A stretch of 64,000 bases of DNA from assembly GCF_004022565.1 (NCBI RefSeq), contig NZ_CP022987.1, positions 1,984,001 to 2,048,000 on the forward strand, in the 5' to 3' direction. A program made the translations under genes and the position numbers. Origin of the DNA: Pollutimonas thiosulfatoxidans. Lineage in GTDB: Bacteria; Pseudomonadota; Gammaproteobacteria; Burkholderiales; Burkholderiaceae_B. Shown here piece after piece: positions 19,323 to 28,054 of this stretch. Position 1 is the first letter of the stretch; each line of letters begins with the position of its first letter. Under the pieces are notes generated by a model. That model saw only the letters and a list, made by a program, of their open reading frames with translations, searched no databases and was not told the origin of the DNA.

Positions 19323-20114
19323 TTAGAAAGCAGGAACAATCGCACCCTTGTACTGCTCTTCAATGAATTTTTTCACCTCGGGCGTATTCAAGGCTTTGAC
19401 CAGGCTGGCGATGGATGCATCGTCCTTGCGCGATTCGTCCGTGACGATAATATTCGCGTAGGGGGACTCGGCGCCCTCAATGAACAAGGCATCCTTGACA
19501 GGGTTCAGACCAGCTTCCAGGGCATAGTTGGTGTTGATCAATGCCAGATCGACGTCAGGCAGGATGCGGGGCAGCGTGGCGGCTTCCAGCTCTTTGAACT
19601 TAAGCTTCTTGGGGTTCTCGGAAATATCGCGCGACGTGGCCAGGATATTCGTGGGGTCCTTCAACTTGATCAAGCCTTCCTTTTGCAGCAACAACAAGGC
19701 GCGTGCACCGTTGGAAGGATCGTTAGGCAGGGCGACCAGGGCACCATCCTTCAGGTCCTTGATATCTTTAATCTTGGACGAGTAGGCGCCGAAGGGCTCG
19801 ACGTGTACCAGCCCAACCGTCACCAACTTGGTGCCGCGCTCTTTATTGAACGAATCCAGATAAGGCTGGTGCTGAAAGAAATTGACGTCGATATGGCCGT
19901 CTGCCACCTGCTGGTTGGGCTGCACGTAATCCGTAAACACCTTGATGTCCAGCTCGATGCCGTCCTTGGCAAGCGCGGGCTTCACGAATTCGAGCAACTC
20001 GGCGTGTGGCACGGGGGTGGCCGCAACACTTAGTGTGGCGGCCTGCGCCGCGGCAGCGCCAAACAACAGTGCAACGCCAACAGCCAACGCGGGCGCAATT
20101 TTTTTCAATAGCAT
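19323..20114 (-). CDS. metQ: D-methionine ABC transporter substrate-binding protein MetQ
   Basis: Periplasmic methionine-binding protein of the MetNIQ importer. The 263-aa precursor carries the NlpA/MetQ signatures VAATPVPHAELLEFVKP, VFTDYVQPNQQVADGHIDVNFFQHQPYL and ALPNDPSNGARALLLLQKEG. A signal peptide ends at about residue 25 (AAQA|AT). E. coli MetQ is a lipoprotein; here there is no lipobox cysteine, so the mature protein should be soluble. The gene is the last in metN-metI-metQ and is followed by a terminator. Confidence 0.95.
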   Translation of the reverse strand: MLLKKIAPALAVGVALLFGAAAAQAATLSVAATPVPHAELLEFVKPALAKDGIELDIKVFTDYVQPNQQVADGHIDVNFFQHQPYLDSFNKERGTKLVTVGLVHVEPFGAYSSKIKDIKDLKDGALVALPNDPSNGARALLLLQKEGLIKLKDPTNILATSRDISENPKKLKFKELEAATLPRILPDVDLALINTNYALEAGLNPVKDALFIEGAESPYANIIVTDESRKDDASIASLVKALNTPEVKKFIEEQYKGAIVPAF

Positions 20115-20133
20115 GTAAGACTCCTTGATAAGG

Positions 20134-20793
20134 TTATTTACGGTTCAAGCGGGCAACCAGCCGATCGCCAAATACCTGCAAAATCTGAACCATCACAACA
20201 AGAATGACAACGGTCACGACCATCACATCGGTCTGATAGCGCTGATACCCAAAACGCAGTGCAAGGTCACCCAGGCCGCCGCCGCCAATGACGCCCGACA
20301 TCGCCGAATAGCCGACCAGGGCAATGGCCGTCACGATGATTGCGGCCACGATACCGGTCGTTGCCTCGGGCACCAGCGCCATCAGTACGGTCTGGCGCGA
20401 ATTTGCCCCCATCGCGCGACACGCTTCAGACACCCCGGGATCGAGTTCGCGCAGCACATTCTCGACCAGACGGGCAAAAAACGGCGCGGCACTGACGACC
20501 AAGGGGGGAATCGCCCCCTGCACACCCAGCGAAGTGCCCGCGAGCACGCGAGTCAGCGGGATCATGACAATAAGAAGGATGATAAACGGCACGGAGCGCA
20601 GCACGTTCACCACAAAAGACAGTACCTGGTACACCGGCCCGTTATCCAGCATCTGGTTCTTGCTGGTAAGGAACAACACTATGCCCAGCGGCAAGCCGAT
20701 AATGACAGTGAACACCAGCGCAAAGCCCGTCATCAGCAGGGTGTCCAGCGTGGCGATGCCGATTAAGGGCCAATCCATGTTGGCAAAGATCAT
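20134..20793 (-). CDS. metI: Methionine ABC transporter permease MetI
   Basis: Membrane subunit of the methionine importer. About 219 aa with five hydrophobic spans and the permease loop ELDPGVSEACRAMGANSRQTVLMALVPEA region that docks onto MetN. I set the start at ATG 20793 because it forms an ATGA overlap with the metN stop; an upstream in-frame start at 20811 would add six residues inside metN. Nineteen bases separate it from metQ. Confidence 0.94.
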   Translation of the reverse strand: MIFANMDWPLIGIATLDTLLMTGFALVFTVIIGLPLGIVLFLTSKNQMLDNGPVYQVLSFVVNVLRSVPFIILLIVMIPLTRVLAGTSLGVQGAIPPLVVSAAPFFARLVENVLRELDPGVSEACRAMGANSRQTVLMALVPEATTGIVAAIIVTAIALVGYSAMSGVIGGGGLGDLALRFGYQRYQTDVMVVTVVILVVMVQILQVFGDRLVARLNRK

Positions 20794-21800
20794 GGCCGCA
20801 GCACCTCGCACTCTACGCCTTCGCCCGCCAGCAGTCCGGCCAGTTGCTCCTGAGCCTGTACATCGCCATTGACCGCAATGACCAACTGGCCGTAGGGCGT
20901 GTCCTTGATTCGGCCGACAGCGCCCTGCAGTATGCTCAAGTCCAGAGCCAGTTCGCGGCTGGCCCGGCTAAGCATGGGCTGGACGGTGGCGTCACCGCGA
21001 AAGCTCAGGCGTATCAGTTTGCCTTCTATGCCTTCTGCCATGCTGCGCCATCCTTCCGCGTCCACCCCGCTTTCAGACAATAGCGATTGGGTAACCGGAT
21101 GAGTAGGGTGCAGGAAAACGTCCAGAACATCGCCAACCTCTACAAGAAAGCCGGCGTCGATCACGGCCACACGGTCGCAGACACTGCGTATCACATCCAT
21201 GCCATGCGTAATCAGCACGATGGTGATGCCCAAACGGCTATTGATATCCAGCAATAGCCGTAATATGGATTGGGTGGTTTCGGGATCAAGGGCAGAGGTG
21301 GCTTCGTCGCAGAGCAGCAGCTCGGGGCGGTTCGCCAAGGCACGCGCAATGCCTACGCGCTGCTGTTGGCCGCCGGACAATTGCCGGGGGTACTTGGCGG
21401 CATGGTCGGTCAAACCGACCAGCTCCAACACTTCGTAGGCGCGCTGCAATTGCTCGCGCCTGGCCATGCCGGTCAGGCGTAATGGAAAACACACATTATC
21501 CAGAACAGTGCGGGACCGCAGCAAGTTGAAATGCTGGAACACCATACCGACGCCATGCCGAAAGCGGCGCAGCTGGGCGTCCGACATCGCGGTAATGTTC
21601 TGTCCACCTACCCATACTTCGCCCTGCGTGGGGTGCTCGAGCAGGTTCAGCATGCGTATCAGGGTGCTCTTGCCTGCGCCCGACCGCCCTATGATCCCGA
21701 AAACCTCGCCCTGCCGAATGTGCAGGTCCACCCCCGCCAGCGCATGCGAAACGCGGCCGGGCGAGTGATAGGTTTTATGGATGTTTTTAAGGCGGATCAA
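20790..21800 (-). CDS. metN: Methionine ABC transporter ATP-binding protein MetN
   Basis: ATPase subunit of the methionine importer, 336 aa. The N-terminal ATPase domain shows Walker A GRSGAGKST, signature [15 protein letters not shown] and Walker B LLLCDEATSALD. The C-terminal 80 or so residues form the NIL regulatory domain, which binds methionine and causes transinhibition in the E. coli system. Translation appears to start at TTG (21800): an in-frame stop lies 18 nt upstream, so no earlier start is possible. The weak start and poor ribosome-binding site suggest low or regulated expression. Confidence 0.94.
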   Translation of the reverse strand: MIRLKNIHKTYHSPGRVSHALAGVDLHIRQGEVFGIIGRSGAGKSTLIRMLNLLEHPTQGEVWVGGQNITAMSDAQLRRFRHGVGMVFQHFNLLRSRTVLDNVCFPLRLTGMARREQLQRAYEVLELVGLTDHAAKYPRQLSGGQQQRVGIARALANRPELLLCDEATSALDPETTQSILRLLLDINSRLGITIVLITHGMDVIRSVCDRVAVIDAGFLVEVGDVLDVFLHPTHPVTQSLLSESGVDAEGWRSMAEGIEGKLIRLSFRGDATVQPMLSRASRELALDLSILQGAVGRIKDTPYGQLVIAVNGDVQAQEQLAGLLAGEGVECEVLRP

Positions 21801-21831
21801 GTTGAACCCCGCAGACTAGGCAGCGTCACAA

Positions 21832-21938
21832 TTTAACATAACCACTAGCCCGAAATTGCCGGCCCCTAATGGTTTTAAGCTATATGAAAATATACGGCGC
21901 GTGCGGGAAGCTGGCCGCTTACGGCAAGTTATGTTAAA
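21832..21938. repeat. Separated 11-bp inverted repeat upstream of metN
   Basis: TTTAACATAAC at 21832-21842 and its exact reverse complement GTTATGTTAAA at 21928-21938 lie about 85 bp apart. The first copy sits 32-42 bp upstream of the metN start and could include its -10 region. The pair may be two operator half-sites, two opposed promoter elements, or chance in an AT-richer stretch. Confidence 0.4.
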
Positions 21939-21970
21939 ACAATCGGGCGCGCCAAGATTGCTGGCCGCAA

Positions 21971-22004
21971 TAAAAAACCAGCCTCATAATATTTATAAGG
22001 CTGG
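21971..22004 (-). terminator. Terminator after tRNA-Lys
   Basis: CCAGCCT / AGGCTGG stem (21978-21984 and 21998-22004) followed on the minus strand by six T residues. It lies 15 bp past the tRNA-Lys CCA end. Confidence 0.85.
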
Positions 22005-22018
22005 CTTGATATCTCGGC

Positions 22019-22094
22019 TGGTGGGTCGTGCGCGGCTCGAACGCGCGACCAACGGATTAAAAGTCCGGTGCTCTACCAACTGAGCTAACGACCC
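22019..22094 (-). tRNA. tRNA-Lys (anticodon TTT)
   Basis: A 76-nt cloverleaf reading GGGTCGTTAGCTCAG at the 5' end. The anticodon loop is CTTTTAA (anticodon TTT), the T-loop is GTTCGAGCC, and the 3' CCA is encoded. The acceptor stem pairs GGGTCGT with ACGACCC. It is transcribed alone, with its own terminator. No integrated element is seen at its 3' end. Confidence 0.97.
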
Positions 22095-22145
22095 AACCGA
22101 AGAACGAGATTATGACGCCAATTAAAAAGGCTGTCAAATCAGCCT

Positions 22146-22931
22146 ATGCCCTCATCCAAGCGCCTGCGACTTAATATCCTTTCCGATTTACATCTGGGTC
22201 AAGGCGGCTTAGCGCTACCGCAAACCGACGCAGACATTGTTGTATTGGCCGGCGATATCAGTCGGCCACAGCAAGCCGCGGCGTGGGCCTCGGGCTTCGA
22301 CAAACCGGTGCTTTATGTACCTGGCAACCACGAGTTCTACGGCAGCAGCATCCGTAATACCGTCGCCCAAATGCGCCACTACGCGCGCGAAACACCTATC
22401 CAGGTTCTTGACAACCAACAGGTGGTCATAGGCGGCGTCCGGTTTCTGGGCAGCACCTTGTGGAACGATTTCAATCTTTACGGTAAGGGCCCGCAGCGCG
22501 AGCAGGCGATCGCCGAGGCCCTGAAATTTATCCGGGATTTCGTTCGTATTCAATCAGACCAGGACCCCAGCGCCTGCCTGTCGCCGAACGAACTCGAAAC
22601 CCTATTCCAGCGTAATTGTGCATGGCTGGACGACAGCCTGAACACGCCTTTCGACGGGCCTACCGTGGTCATCACCCACCATGCGCCATCAACCAAAAGC
22701 ATACATCCCCGGTTCGAGGGCTCTTTGATCAACACCTGTTTTGTGTCGGATAGCGAGCACCTGATGGGAGGCGATCGCGTCGTCCTGTGGATACACGGTC
22801 ATACTCATGACAGCTACGACTATTCAGTCAAGGGCACCCGAGTAGTCTGCAATCCGCGCGGCTATGCGAAAGAAGGGGTTAACGAAAACCCCTTCTTTAA
22901 CGCAGAACTGACTATTGATGTTGGCGTCTAG
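22146..22931 (+). CDS. Calcineurin-like metallophosphoesterase
   Basis: Predicted dinuclear-metal phosphoesterase of 261 aa, probably cytosolic (no signal peptide). The metallophosphatase motifs appear in order: SDLHLG (about residue 13), GDIS, GNHEFYG, THHAPS, and HGHTHDSYDY near the C-terminus. The substrate (nucleotide, phosphoprotein or phospholipid) cannot be told from sequence. It begins 51 bp from the divergent tRNA-Lys and its stop overlaps the convergent GH31-like gene by 4 nt. Confidence 0.88.
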   Translation: MPSSKRLRLNILSDLHLGQGGLALPQTDADIVVLAGDISRPQQAAAWASGFDKPVLYVPGNHEFYGSSIRNTVAQMRHYARETPIQVLDNQQVVIGGVRFLGSTLWNDFNLYGKGPQREQAIAEALKFIRDFVRIQSDQDPSACLSPNELETLFQRNCAWLDDSLNTPFDGPTVVITHHAPSTKSIHPRFEGSLINTCFVSDSEHLMGGDRVVLWIHGHTHDSYDYSVKGTRVVCNPRGYAKEGVNENPFFNAELTIDVGV

Positions 22932-25189
22932 CGCGCCCGAGATATCCTGACTTCAGCGCCCCGGCGTTTCACTTCCAACCCCTCGGATGGAAGTATGCGC
23001 AAGCCTTCCAGACCCTTGATGTAACTGGACCCCTGCATCTGCATCACGCGTATTTTGTTGCGCATGACCACAGGGCTGTGTTCGGGCATGCCGAACATCC
23101 AGACTTCATCAAGAATGCGGGCAGAATTGAACTCGCCGGAATGTTGCGCCGTTGGTCCCAGGCACAGCATATGGCCTTCGCGGCCAAATACAGGTAGCGT
23201 GTCCAGGCCAGCCTCGATCGTCCAGGTTGTGCCGCCTTCGTAGCGCCAGCCGGTGTTCAAGTCCCACCAGGCGTCGCCCTCGGGCAGGTAAACCTGCACC
23301 TGCTTGCCCGGGCGCAACGGCGGCGCCACCAGCAAGGCCGGGCCCAACAGATACTGGGTGTCCCAGACTTGCGCCACCGGATCATTCGGGAACGCCAGGG
23401 CCATCGAACGCTGAACCGGCTGGCCGCTGCGGACCGCATCTTCAATAATACCCAGCACGTACGGAATAAGTCGATAGCGCCACTGCAGCCAATGGCGAAC
23501 CAGTTCGCGCGTTTCGGCATCGAAGGCATCAGGCAACAATGCGGGTAGCGACTGAAAGCTGAAGTTGGCCGAGAACACCGACATGGCCAGCCAGCGGATA
23601 TACAGCTCGGGCGTCATGCCGGCCGTGGAGTGAGCGGCCGAGCCCAGGCTATGTGCCTGGAACGGAACACCGCTATCGCCCAGCGACAAGGCAGTACGCA
23701 ATGTGTGCTCGAGCGCCTGCCAGTCGTTGCCGGTTTGCGGGCCGGTTTGCCAGGCAAAACGCTGCACCGAAGGAAAGAGATCGGCGCTACAGACTATGCC
23801 TTCCTGTGGCGTCTTGTGGCCCGCCACCGCGTCGAACAAGGCCTGGCGTGCCAGCATCGGGTAAACCGTGCGCAGCACCGCGCCGGATTCTCCGCCCCGG
23901 GCGGTAATGCCGTCGGGAATATCGAACTGCGCATCGCAGGTGGGGCCGCCCAACCCATCGTCGAATAATTGACGATGCCGTTCGGACCACAGCTTATAAA
24001 CATCCTTGTTGGTCAGGTCCAGCAAACCGAATGGACGGCCGCCGCTGGCTTCGCAACCTGGCAATGCCAGCGCGTTGCCGTCGTCGTCGATCAGTAGCCA
24101 GCCTCGATCTTCCCATTCGTCGAAGAGTTCAGTGCCAGCCAGGACGCCGGGGAAAGATGGGGCCACAAGTTGGATGTTGGCCTCTTGAAACTGTGTAATG
24201 AGCTGGCGCGGATCGGGGACGCGGTCAGCATTCCATTCAAACGCAGGTTTGTCGGCCTGAAAGCCAAACGGCGCGGGTTGGGCCAATTGCACTACATCCA
24301 GGCCCCACTGCTGTTCTCGGAACCGACGTACGATCGCCAGCGTTTCGTCCACCGACTGACCGGGTGCCTGATCGAGCCAGACACCCATGGGCCATAGCCC
24401 GGGCTGGCCGGCACGACCCGTAAGAGCCGTGTATTGATTAAGGATTTCAGCCGGCTCGCCGACAAACAGGAACAGATCGAGCACATCGCCTTGTACGGTC
24501 AAACGGTAAAGGTCTGCATCGCTACGGCCAATGTCGTGTTGAATTCGATCTACGCTGCTGGCATAAACACCCCAACCTTTGGTGCTCCAGAGCAGCGGCA
24601 GCGCACGATCGGTCGGCACGTCCGAAATGATCTCGGTACCGCGGCGGTCGAGTTCGCCGTCGCTCAGGCCTGCTCCGTGCAGCGCATCGTCGCCATCCAG
24701 TTCGATATCGAACTGCCACGCGTTGCCCTGACCGTCAGAGCCATGCGCCAGCGTCGAACCGAGGCGAGTCTGCATGACGCAGTCTTCGTTGCGGTACACC
24801 GCAAACTGCAGAGGTGAATGCGATAGTTCGAGCACCGTGTCGCCTTGCTCGAGCCGCCATCCGTCCTGGGTGCCGTCCGCGATCGAGCTGACAAAGAGCT
24901 CGCTGATAGGCTCTTCGCGGGCGAGCAGCATCTCGGCGTGAGCCTTGGCGCGCGCCGATGGCTTTTCGGGAAGCAAGGCCGCCGGTAGCCCGGCACGCAG
25001 TCGGTAAACGCCAGGCGCGTGCGGTTCGATGTGCAGCTGCAGGCCGGCGTCCCCGAGCGAGAACTCGGCCCGCGTTGCCTTGGAGGCCAGGAAATTAAGG
25101 GAAGCTAGTTGCGTCACGTGAGCAAGGTCAGACTTGGGCGGCACAGCGCAATCCTCGGGGCTTAGGCCCAAAAAGCATTCAAAAGTCAT
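22928..25189 (-). CDS. GH31-family alpha-glycosidase-like protein with altered active site
   Basis: A 753-aa protein with the overall plan of family 31 glycosidases. There is an N-terminal beta-sandwich (GAGLSDGELDRRG near 180 resembles the family GLGE segment), a TIM barrel from about 255 to 600, and C-terminal beta domains. By eye, Asp419 in PTCDAQFD matches the nucleophile of KTDFGE. Where the general acid/base Asp is expected (HDIGGF), this protein has HSLGSA with Ser514. The LDIDY and RWxGD substrate-site motifs are also unrecognisable (LDVVQL; FAWQTGPQTGNDW). It could be a pseudoenzyme or have a shifted mechanism. No signal peptide, so cytosolic. Confidence 0.78.
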   Translation of the reverse strand: MTFECFLGLSPEDCAVPPKSDLAHVTQLASLNFLASKATRAEFSLGDAGLQLHIEPHAPGVYRLRAGLPAALLPEKPSARAKAHAEMLLAREEPISELFVSSIADGTQDGWRLEQGDTVLELSHSPLQFAVYRNEDCVMQTRLGSTLAHGSDGQGNAWQFDIELDGDDALHGAGLSDGELDRRGTEIISDVPTDRALPLLWSTKGWGVYASSVDRIQHDIGRSDADLYRLTVQGDVLDLFLFVGEPAEILNQYTALTGRAGQPGLWPMGVWLDQAPGQSVDETLAIVRRFREQQWGLDVVQLAQPAPFGFQADKPAFEWNADRVPDPRQLITQFQEANIQLVAPSFPGVLAGTELFDEWEDRGWLLIDDDGNALALPGCEASGGRPFGLLDLTNKDVYKLWSERHRQLFDDGLGGPTCDAQFDIPDGITARGGESGAVLRTVYPMLARQALFDAVAGHKTPQEGIVCSADLFPSVQRFAWQTGPQTGNDWQALEHTLRTALSLGDSGVPFQAHSLGSAAHSTAGMTPELYIRWLAMSVFSANFSFQSLPALLPDAFDAETRELVRHWLQWRYRLIPYVLGIIEDAVRSGQPVQRSMALAFPNDPVAQVWDTQYLLGPALLVAPPLRPGKQVQVYLPEGDAWWDLNTGWRYEGGTTWTIEAGLDTLPVFGREGHMLCLGPTAQHSGEFNSARILDEVWMFGMPEHSPVVMRNKIRVMQMQGSSYIKGLEGLRILPSEGLEVKRRGAEVRISRAR

Positions 25190-25259
25190 TATTCTGACGG
25201 ATTTGAGCTATAAAATAAAATCGCACGGCTAGTATTACCTCCTGTTTGGGTTGCTGCTC

Positions 25260-27125
25260 TTATCGAGGAGCAATTTTTCGCAGCAATTCACGTTCCAGAA
25301 TGGCCGGCTCGCCCCGCAGCTCTGCCGCGATCACGTCGCCCGCCAAGGCAGACCAGGTAAGGCCACGCGATCCATATCCGCTAGCAAGCCATAAACCGGG
25401 GTAGCCGTCAATACGTCCAATGACAGGCAGACGGTCGCTTACTGCGGCGCGCCATCCGGCCCACCCCTTATTGTTGCCCGGCCTTGCGCCGAGATCCTGT
25501 TGCGCCAGCCCCAACAGCGCGCTCGCCTGCTGTGCGATCTGGGCCAAGGCCTTCTCGCTTAAGCGACTGGCCTCCGCATCCGGCAAATATGTGCTGCCTG
25601 CGGTACATAGTCCGGTCACTGCAGGCAACCAATATCCGTTGCCCGCAACAACGCTGTGGGCCTCCCCGGCCTTGCCGCCCTGGAAATAAGCGACCTGGCC
25701 TGCAATACGGCGCATCGCTGCCACTTTCGGTAAACTTACCGGCTGCGTAAGCGTTGCCAGCAGTGAAGAAACGGCCGACGAATTGGCAAGCACAAGCTGA
25801 GTCGCCGTCGCCAGCAATGACCCCTGAGCGTCGAACGCCGCCCAGTCGCCGGTGTCGGTTTGACCCAGCCTTGCGACCGCTTTCCCTATACAGTATACCT
25901 CTGGCAGCGTAAACAAGGCCTCCAGCAAGCGTTCGGGCTGCGCCCGCTGCCCGTCTGCGAACCACAATCCACCCCTGGAAAGCGGGACGCCAGCCTGCTG
26001 TGCCGCCGCCTCTGCGTCCAGCCACTTCACCCAGTCCGAAGGGAAAGCAAGCTCTTTTAATGCTCGTTGCTGTTCAAGAGCGTCGGCCTGCGTCGTGGCA
26101 AGCTGCAGCGTGCCGCAACGCCAGGGGCGCGCCCGCCCTGTGAGCCCTTGCCAGCGCTGCAGCGCGCGCGACACCCCGGCACGGGCCAGCCGCGCCCTCA
26201 GGTCGTCGCCCCGGCTGATGACCGGGCTGAGCGCCACAGCGATATGACCGCGCTGAGCCGCCCCCAGTCCCGCAGTGAATACGGGGTCAAGCACAGTGAC
26301 GGCATGGCCACGCAGCGACAGCGCTTGCGCGACACCAGCAGCCGCGATGCCGCCACCGACGATCATGACGGGATCGCGGCGGCGGGTATCGACAACGGGA
26401 CGACCCAAGCCCGGGCGTAGGGTGGCCACCATGATCTCCCGTTTGCCGCCGTAGCCCGCGGCTTTCGAGACGAGAAAGCCAGCATCTCGCAGCGATCGCC
26501 GAACCTCACCGGCGCAACACCAACTTGCTGCAGTGGCGCCGACACTGGCAATACGCACCAGTTGGCCAAACAGCGAGCGCGACCACATCTGCGGGTTGAC
26601 CCGGGGCGCGAAGCCATCCAGGAAGAATGCGTCGACGCGAGCCGTCACTTGCCTGGCCAGGCGCTCGATCTGCCCAAATGCCAGCGTAAGCGTCAAGTGC
26701 CCGCCCTCGAACTCCAGCCGGTGCAGGCCGGGCAGCAATGGGGGCCAGGCCTGAATCAGTTGATCGGCAAGGCCGCACTCGGCCCCGGTCAGGCGCCCCA
26801 GTAATTGCGCGAGATCGCCTCGGTTGAAGGGGTGCGCCTCGAATGACACCACGTGCAAATGACGGCATCGTTGTGGGTCGGTGCGCCAGGACTGCCACAA
26901 GGCCAAAAAGTTATGCCCGAGCCCGAAGCCGGTTTCGCACACCGTGAAAGTATCCCGGCCCTGCCAGCGCTGCGGCAGGCCGTTGCCGCGCAGAAAAACC
27001 CGCGCGGCCTGCTCGAGCGCACCCCACGGCGGATGATAGACATCGCCGTAGTGTGGGTGCACCGGCACCCCTTGTTCATTGAAGGCAACCGTGGCCGGCG
27101 TCAGTGGCTGGTAGTTGCTGGACAT
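25260..27125 (-). CDS. mnmC: tRNA 5-methylaminomethyl-2-thiouridine biosynthesis bifunctional protein MnmC
   Basis: Bifunctional enzyme completing mnm5s2U at the wobble position of tRNAs for Lys, Glu and Gln. The N-terminal methyltransferase domain (about 1-245) has ETGFGLGHNFLALWQSW and FFLDGFAPRVNPQMWS. The C-terminal FAD-dependent oxidoreductase (about 255-621) has the dinucleotide-binding VMIVGGGIAAAGVAQALSLRG region and a closing GLYxSxGSRGLTW-like stretch (LASGYGSRGLTWSALAG). Length 621 aa versus about 668 in E. coli. It is divergent from suhB across a 71-bp promoter region. tRNA-Lys(TTT), one of its substrates, is encoded 3 kb away. Confidence 0.95.
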   Translation of the reverse strand: MSSNYQPLTPATVAFNEQGVPVHPHYGDVYHPPWGALEQAARVFLRGNGLPQRWQGRDTFTVCETGFGLGHNFLALWQSWRTDPQRCRHLHVVSFEAHPFNRGDLAQLLGRLTGAECGLADQLIQAWPPLLPGLHRLEFEGGHLTLTLAFGQIERLARQVTARVDAFFLDGFAPRVNPQMWSRSLFGQLVRIASVGATAASWCCAGEVRRSLRDAGFLVSKAAGYGGKREIMVATLRPGLGRPVVDTRRRDPVMIVGGGIAAAGVAQALSLRGHAVTVLDPVFTAGLGAAQRGHIAVALSPVISRGDDLRARLARAGVSRALQRWQGLTGRARPWRCGTLQLATTQADALEQQRALKELAFPSDWVKWLDAEAAAQQAGVPLSRGGLWFADGQRAQPERLLEALFTLPEVYCIGKAVARLGQTDTGDWAAFDAQGSLLATATQLVLANSSAVSSLLATLTQPVSLPKVAAMRRIAGQVAYFQGGKAGEAHSVVAGNGYWLPAVTGLCTAGSTYLPDAEASRLSEKALAQIAQQASALLGLAQQDLGARPGNNKGWAGWRAAVSDRLPVIGRIDGYPGLWLASGYGSRGLTWSALAGDVIAAELRGEPAILERELLRKIAPR

Positions 27126-27196
27126 GCAAAACCATCACGTACAATGATGCGTGTATGAGCGAGCGACGCTCTTGTTTGATCTGAGGCCCTGACTGT

Positions 27197-28054
27197 ATGC
27201 AATCCAACCGCCTTCCTCTAAGCGACTGCCTGGATGCAGCCGTAACCGCCGCTCACGCAGCTGCTGCTATTTTACAAGCCTACTCGCACAATAGGGCCGA
27301 GCTGGTCATAGACACCAAAATGCGTAACGACCTGGTGTCGCAAGCCGACCGGGAAGCCGAAGAGGCCGTCATACAAATCCTGCGCGAGCGTTGTCCAGAC
27401 CTGGGCATCGTCGCCGAAGAAAGCGGCGGCAACACATCGGGGCTGGCCACCTGGTATATCGATCCTCTGGACGGCACCACTAATTTCCTGCATGGCATTC
27501 CGCAGTACGCCGTGTCTATCGCCTTGATTGCGCATGCCGGCACCATCGTCGCAGGCGACACGCCGCTTGAACATGACACGCCCGTCATCGGCGTCATTTA
27601 CGACCCCAATCGCGAAGAGCTGTTCACCGGCATGCTGGGCGTGGGTGCCTGGCTTAACGAGCGGCGCATTCATTGTTCGCCTACCGAAACGCTGGCTGAA
27701 TCCGTCGTCGCCACGGGCTTTCCGTTTCGTGATTTTTCGTTTTCCGAACAATACATGCCCACCTTGCACCACGCCATCAACGTCACTCGGGGCGTACGCC
27801 GCCTGGGCGCCGCGGCATTGGACTTGGCATGGGTAGCTTGCGGCCGCTACGATGGCTATTGGGAAATGGGCCTGGCGCCATGGGACGTCGCTGCGGGTAC
27901 CGTCATTGTCCGCGAAGCGGGCGGCATTTGCGAAGACATCCATCATCGCGATCCCTGGCCTATCAAAGGGTACGTCTACGCCGGCAACCTGCACACGGCA
28001 CCGGCACTGGACGCGATGATACAGCCACACCTTACACGGGATAAGCAAACATGA
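27197..28054 (+). CDS. suhB: Inositol-1-monophosphatase family protein (SuhB-like)
   Basis: Mg-dependent phosphatase of the inositol monophosphatase superfamily, 285 aa. Metal ligands are recognisable: Glu74-Glu75 in VAEESGG, Asp89 and Asp92 in WYIDPLDGTTNF, and the Asp of APWDVAAG near residue 226. SuhB also acts in ribosomal RNA antitermination complexes in E. coli, which cannot be inferred directly here. It is about 18 residues longer than E. coli SuhB at its ends. It overlaps the M20 amidohydrolase by 4 nt. Another IMPase-family enzyme, such as histidinol phosphatase, cannot be excluded. Confidence 0.87.
   Translation: MQSNRLPLSDCLDAAVTAAHAAAAILQAYSHNRAELVIDTKMRNDLVSQADREAEEAVIQILRERCPDLGIVAEESGGNTSGLATWYIDPLDGTTNFLHGIPQYAVSIALIAHAGTIVAGDTPLEHDTPVIGVIYDPNREELFTGMLGVGAWLNERRIHCSPTETLAESVVATGFPFRDFSFSEQYMPTLHHAINVTRGVRRLGAAALDLAWVACGRYDGYWEMGLAPWDVAAGTVIVREAGGICEDIHHRDPWPIKGYVYAGNLHTAPALDAMIQPHLTRDKQT

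Noticed and set aside
21856..22083. 75-codon open frame running into tRNA-Lys
   Set aside because: It covers most of the tRNA on the opposite strand and its terminator; no coding signature.
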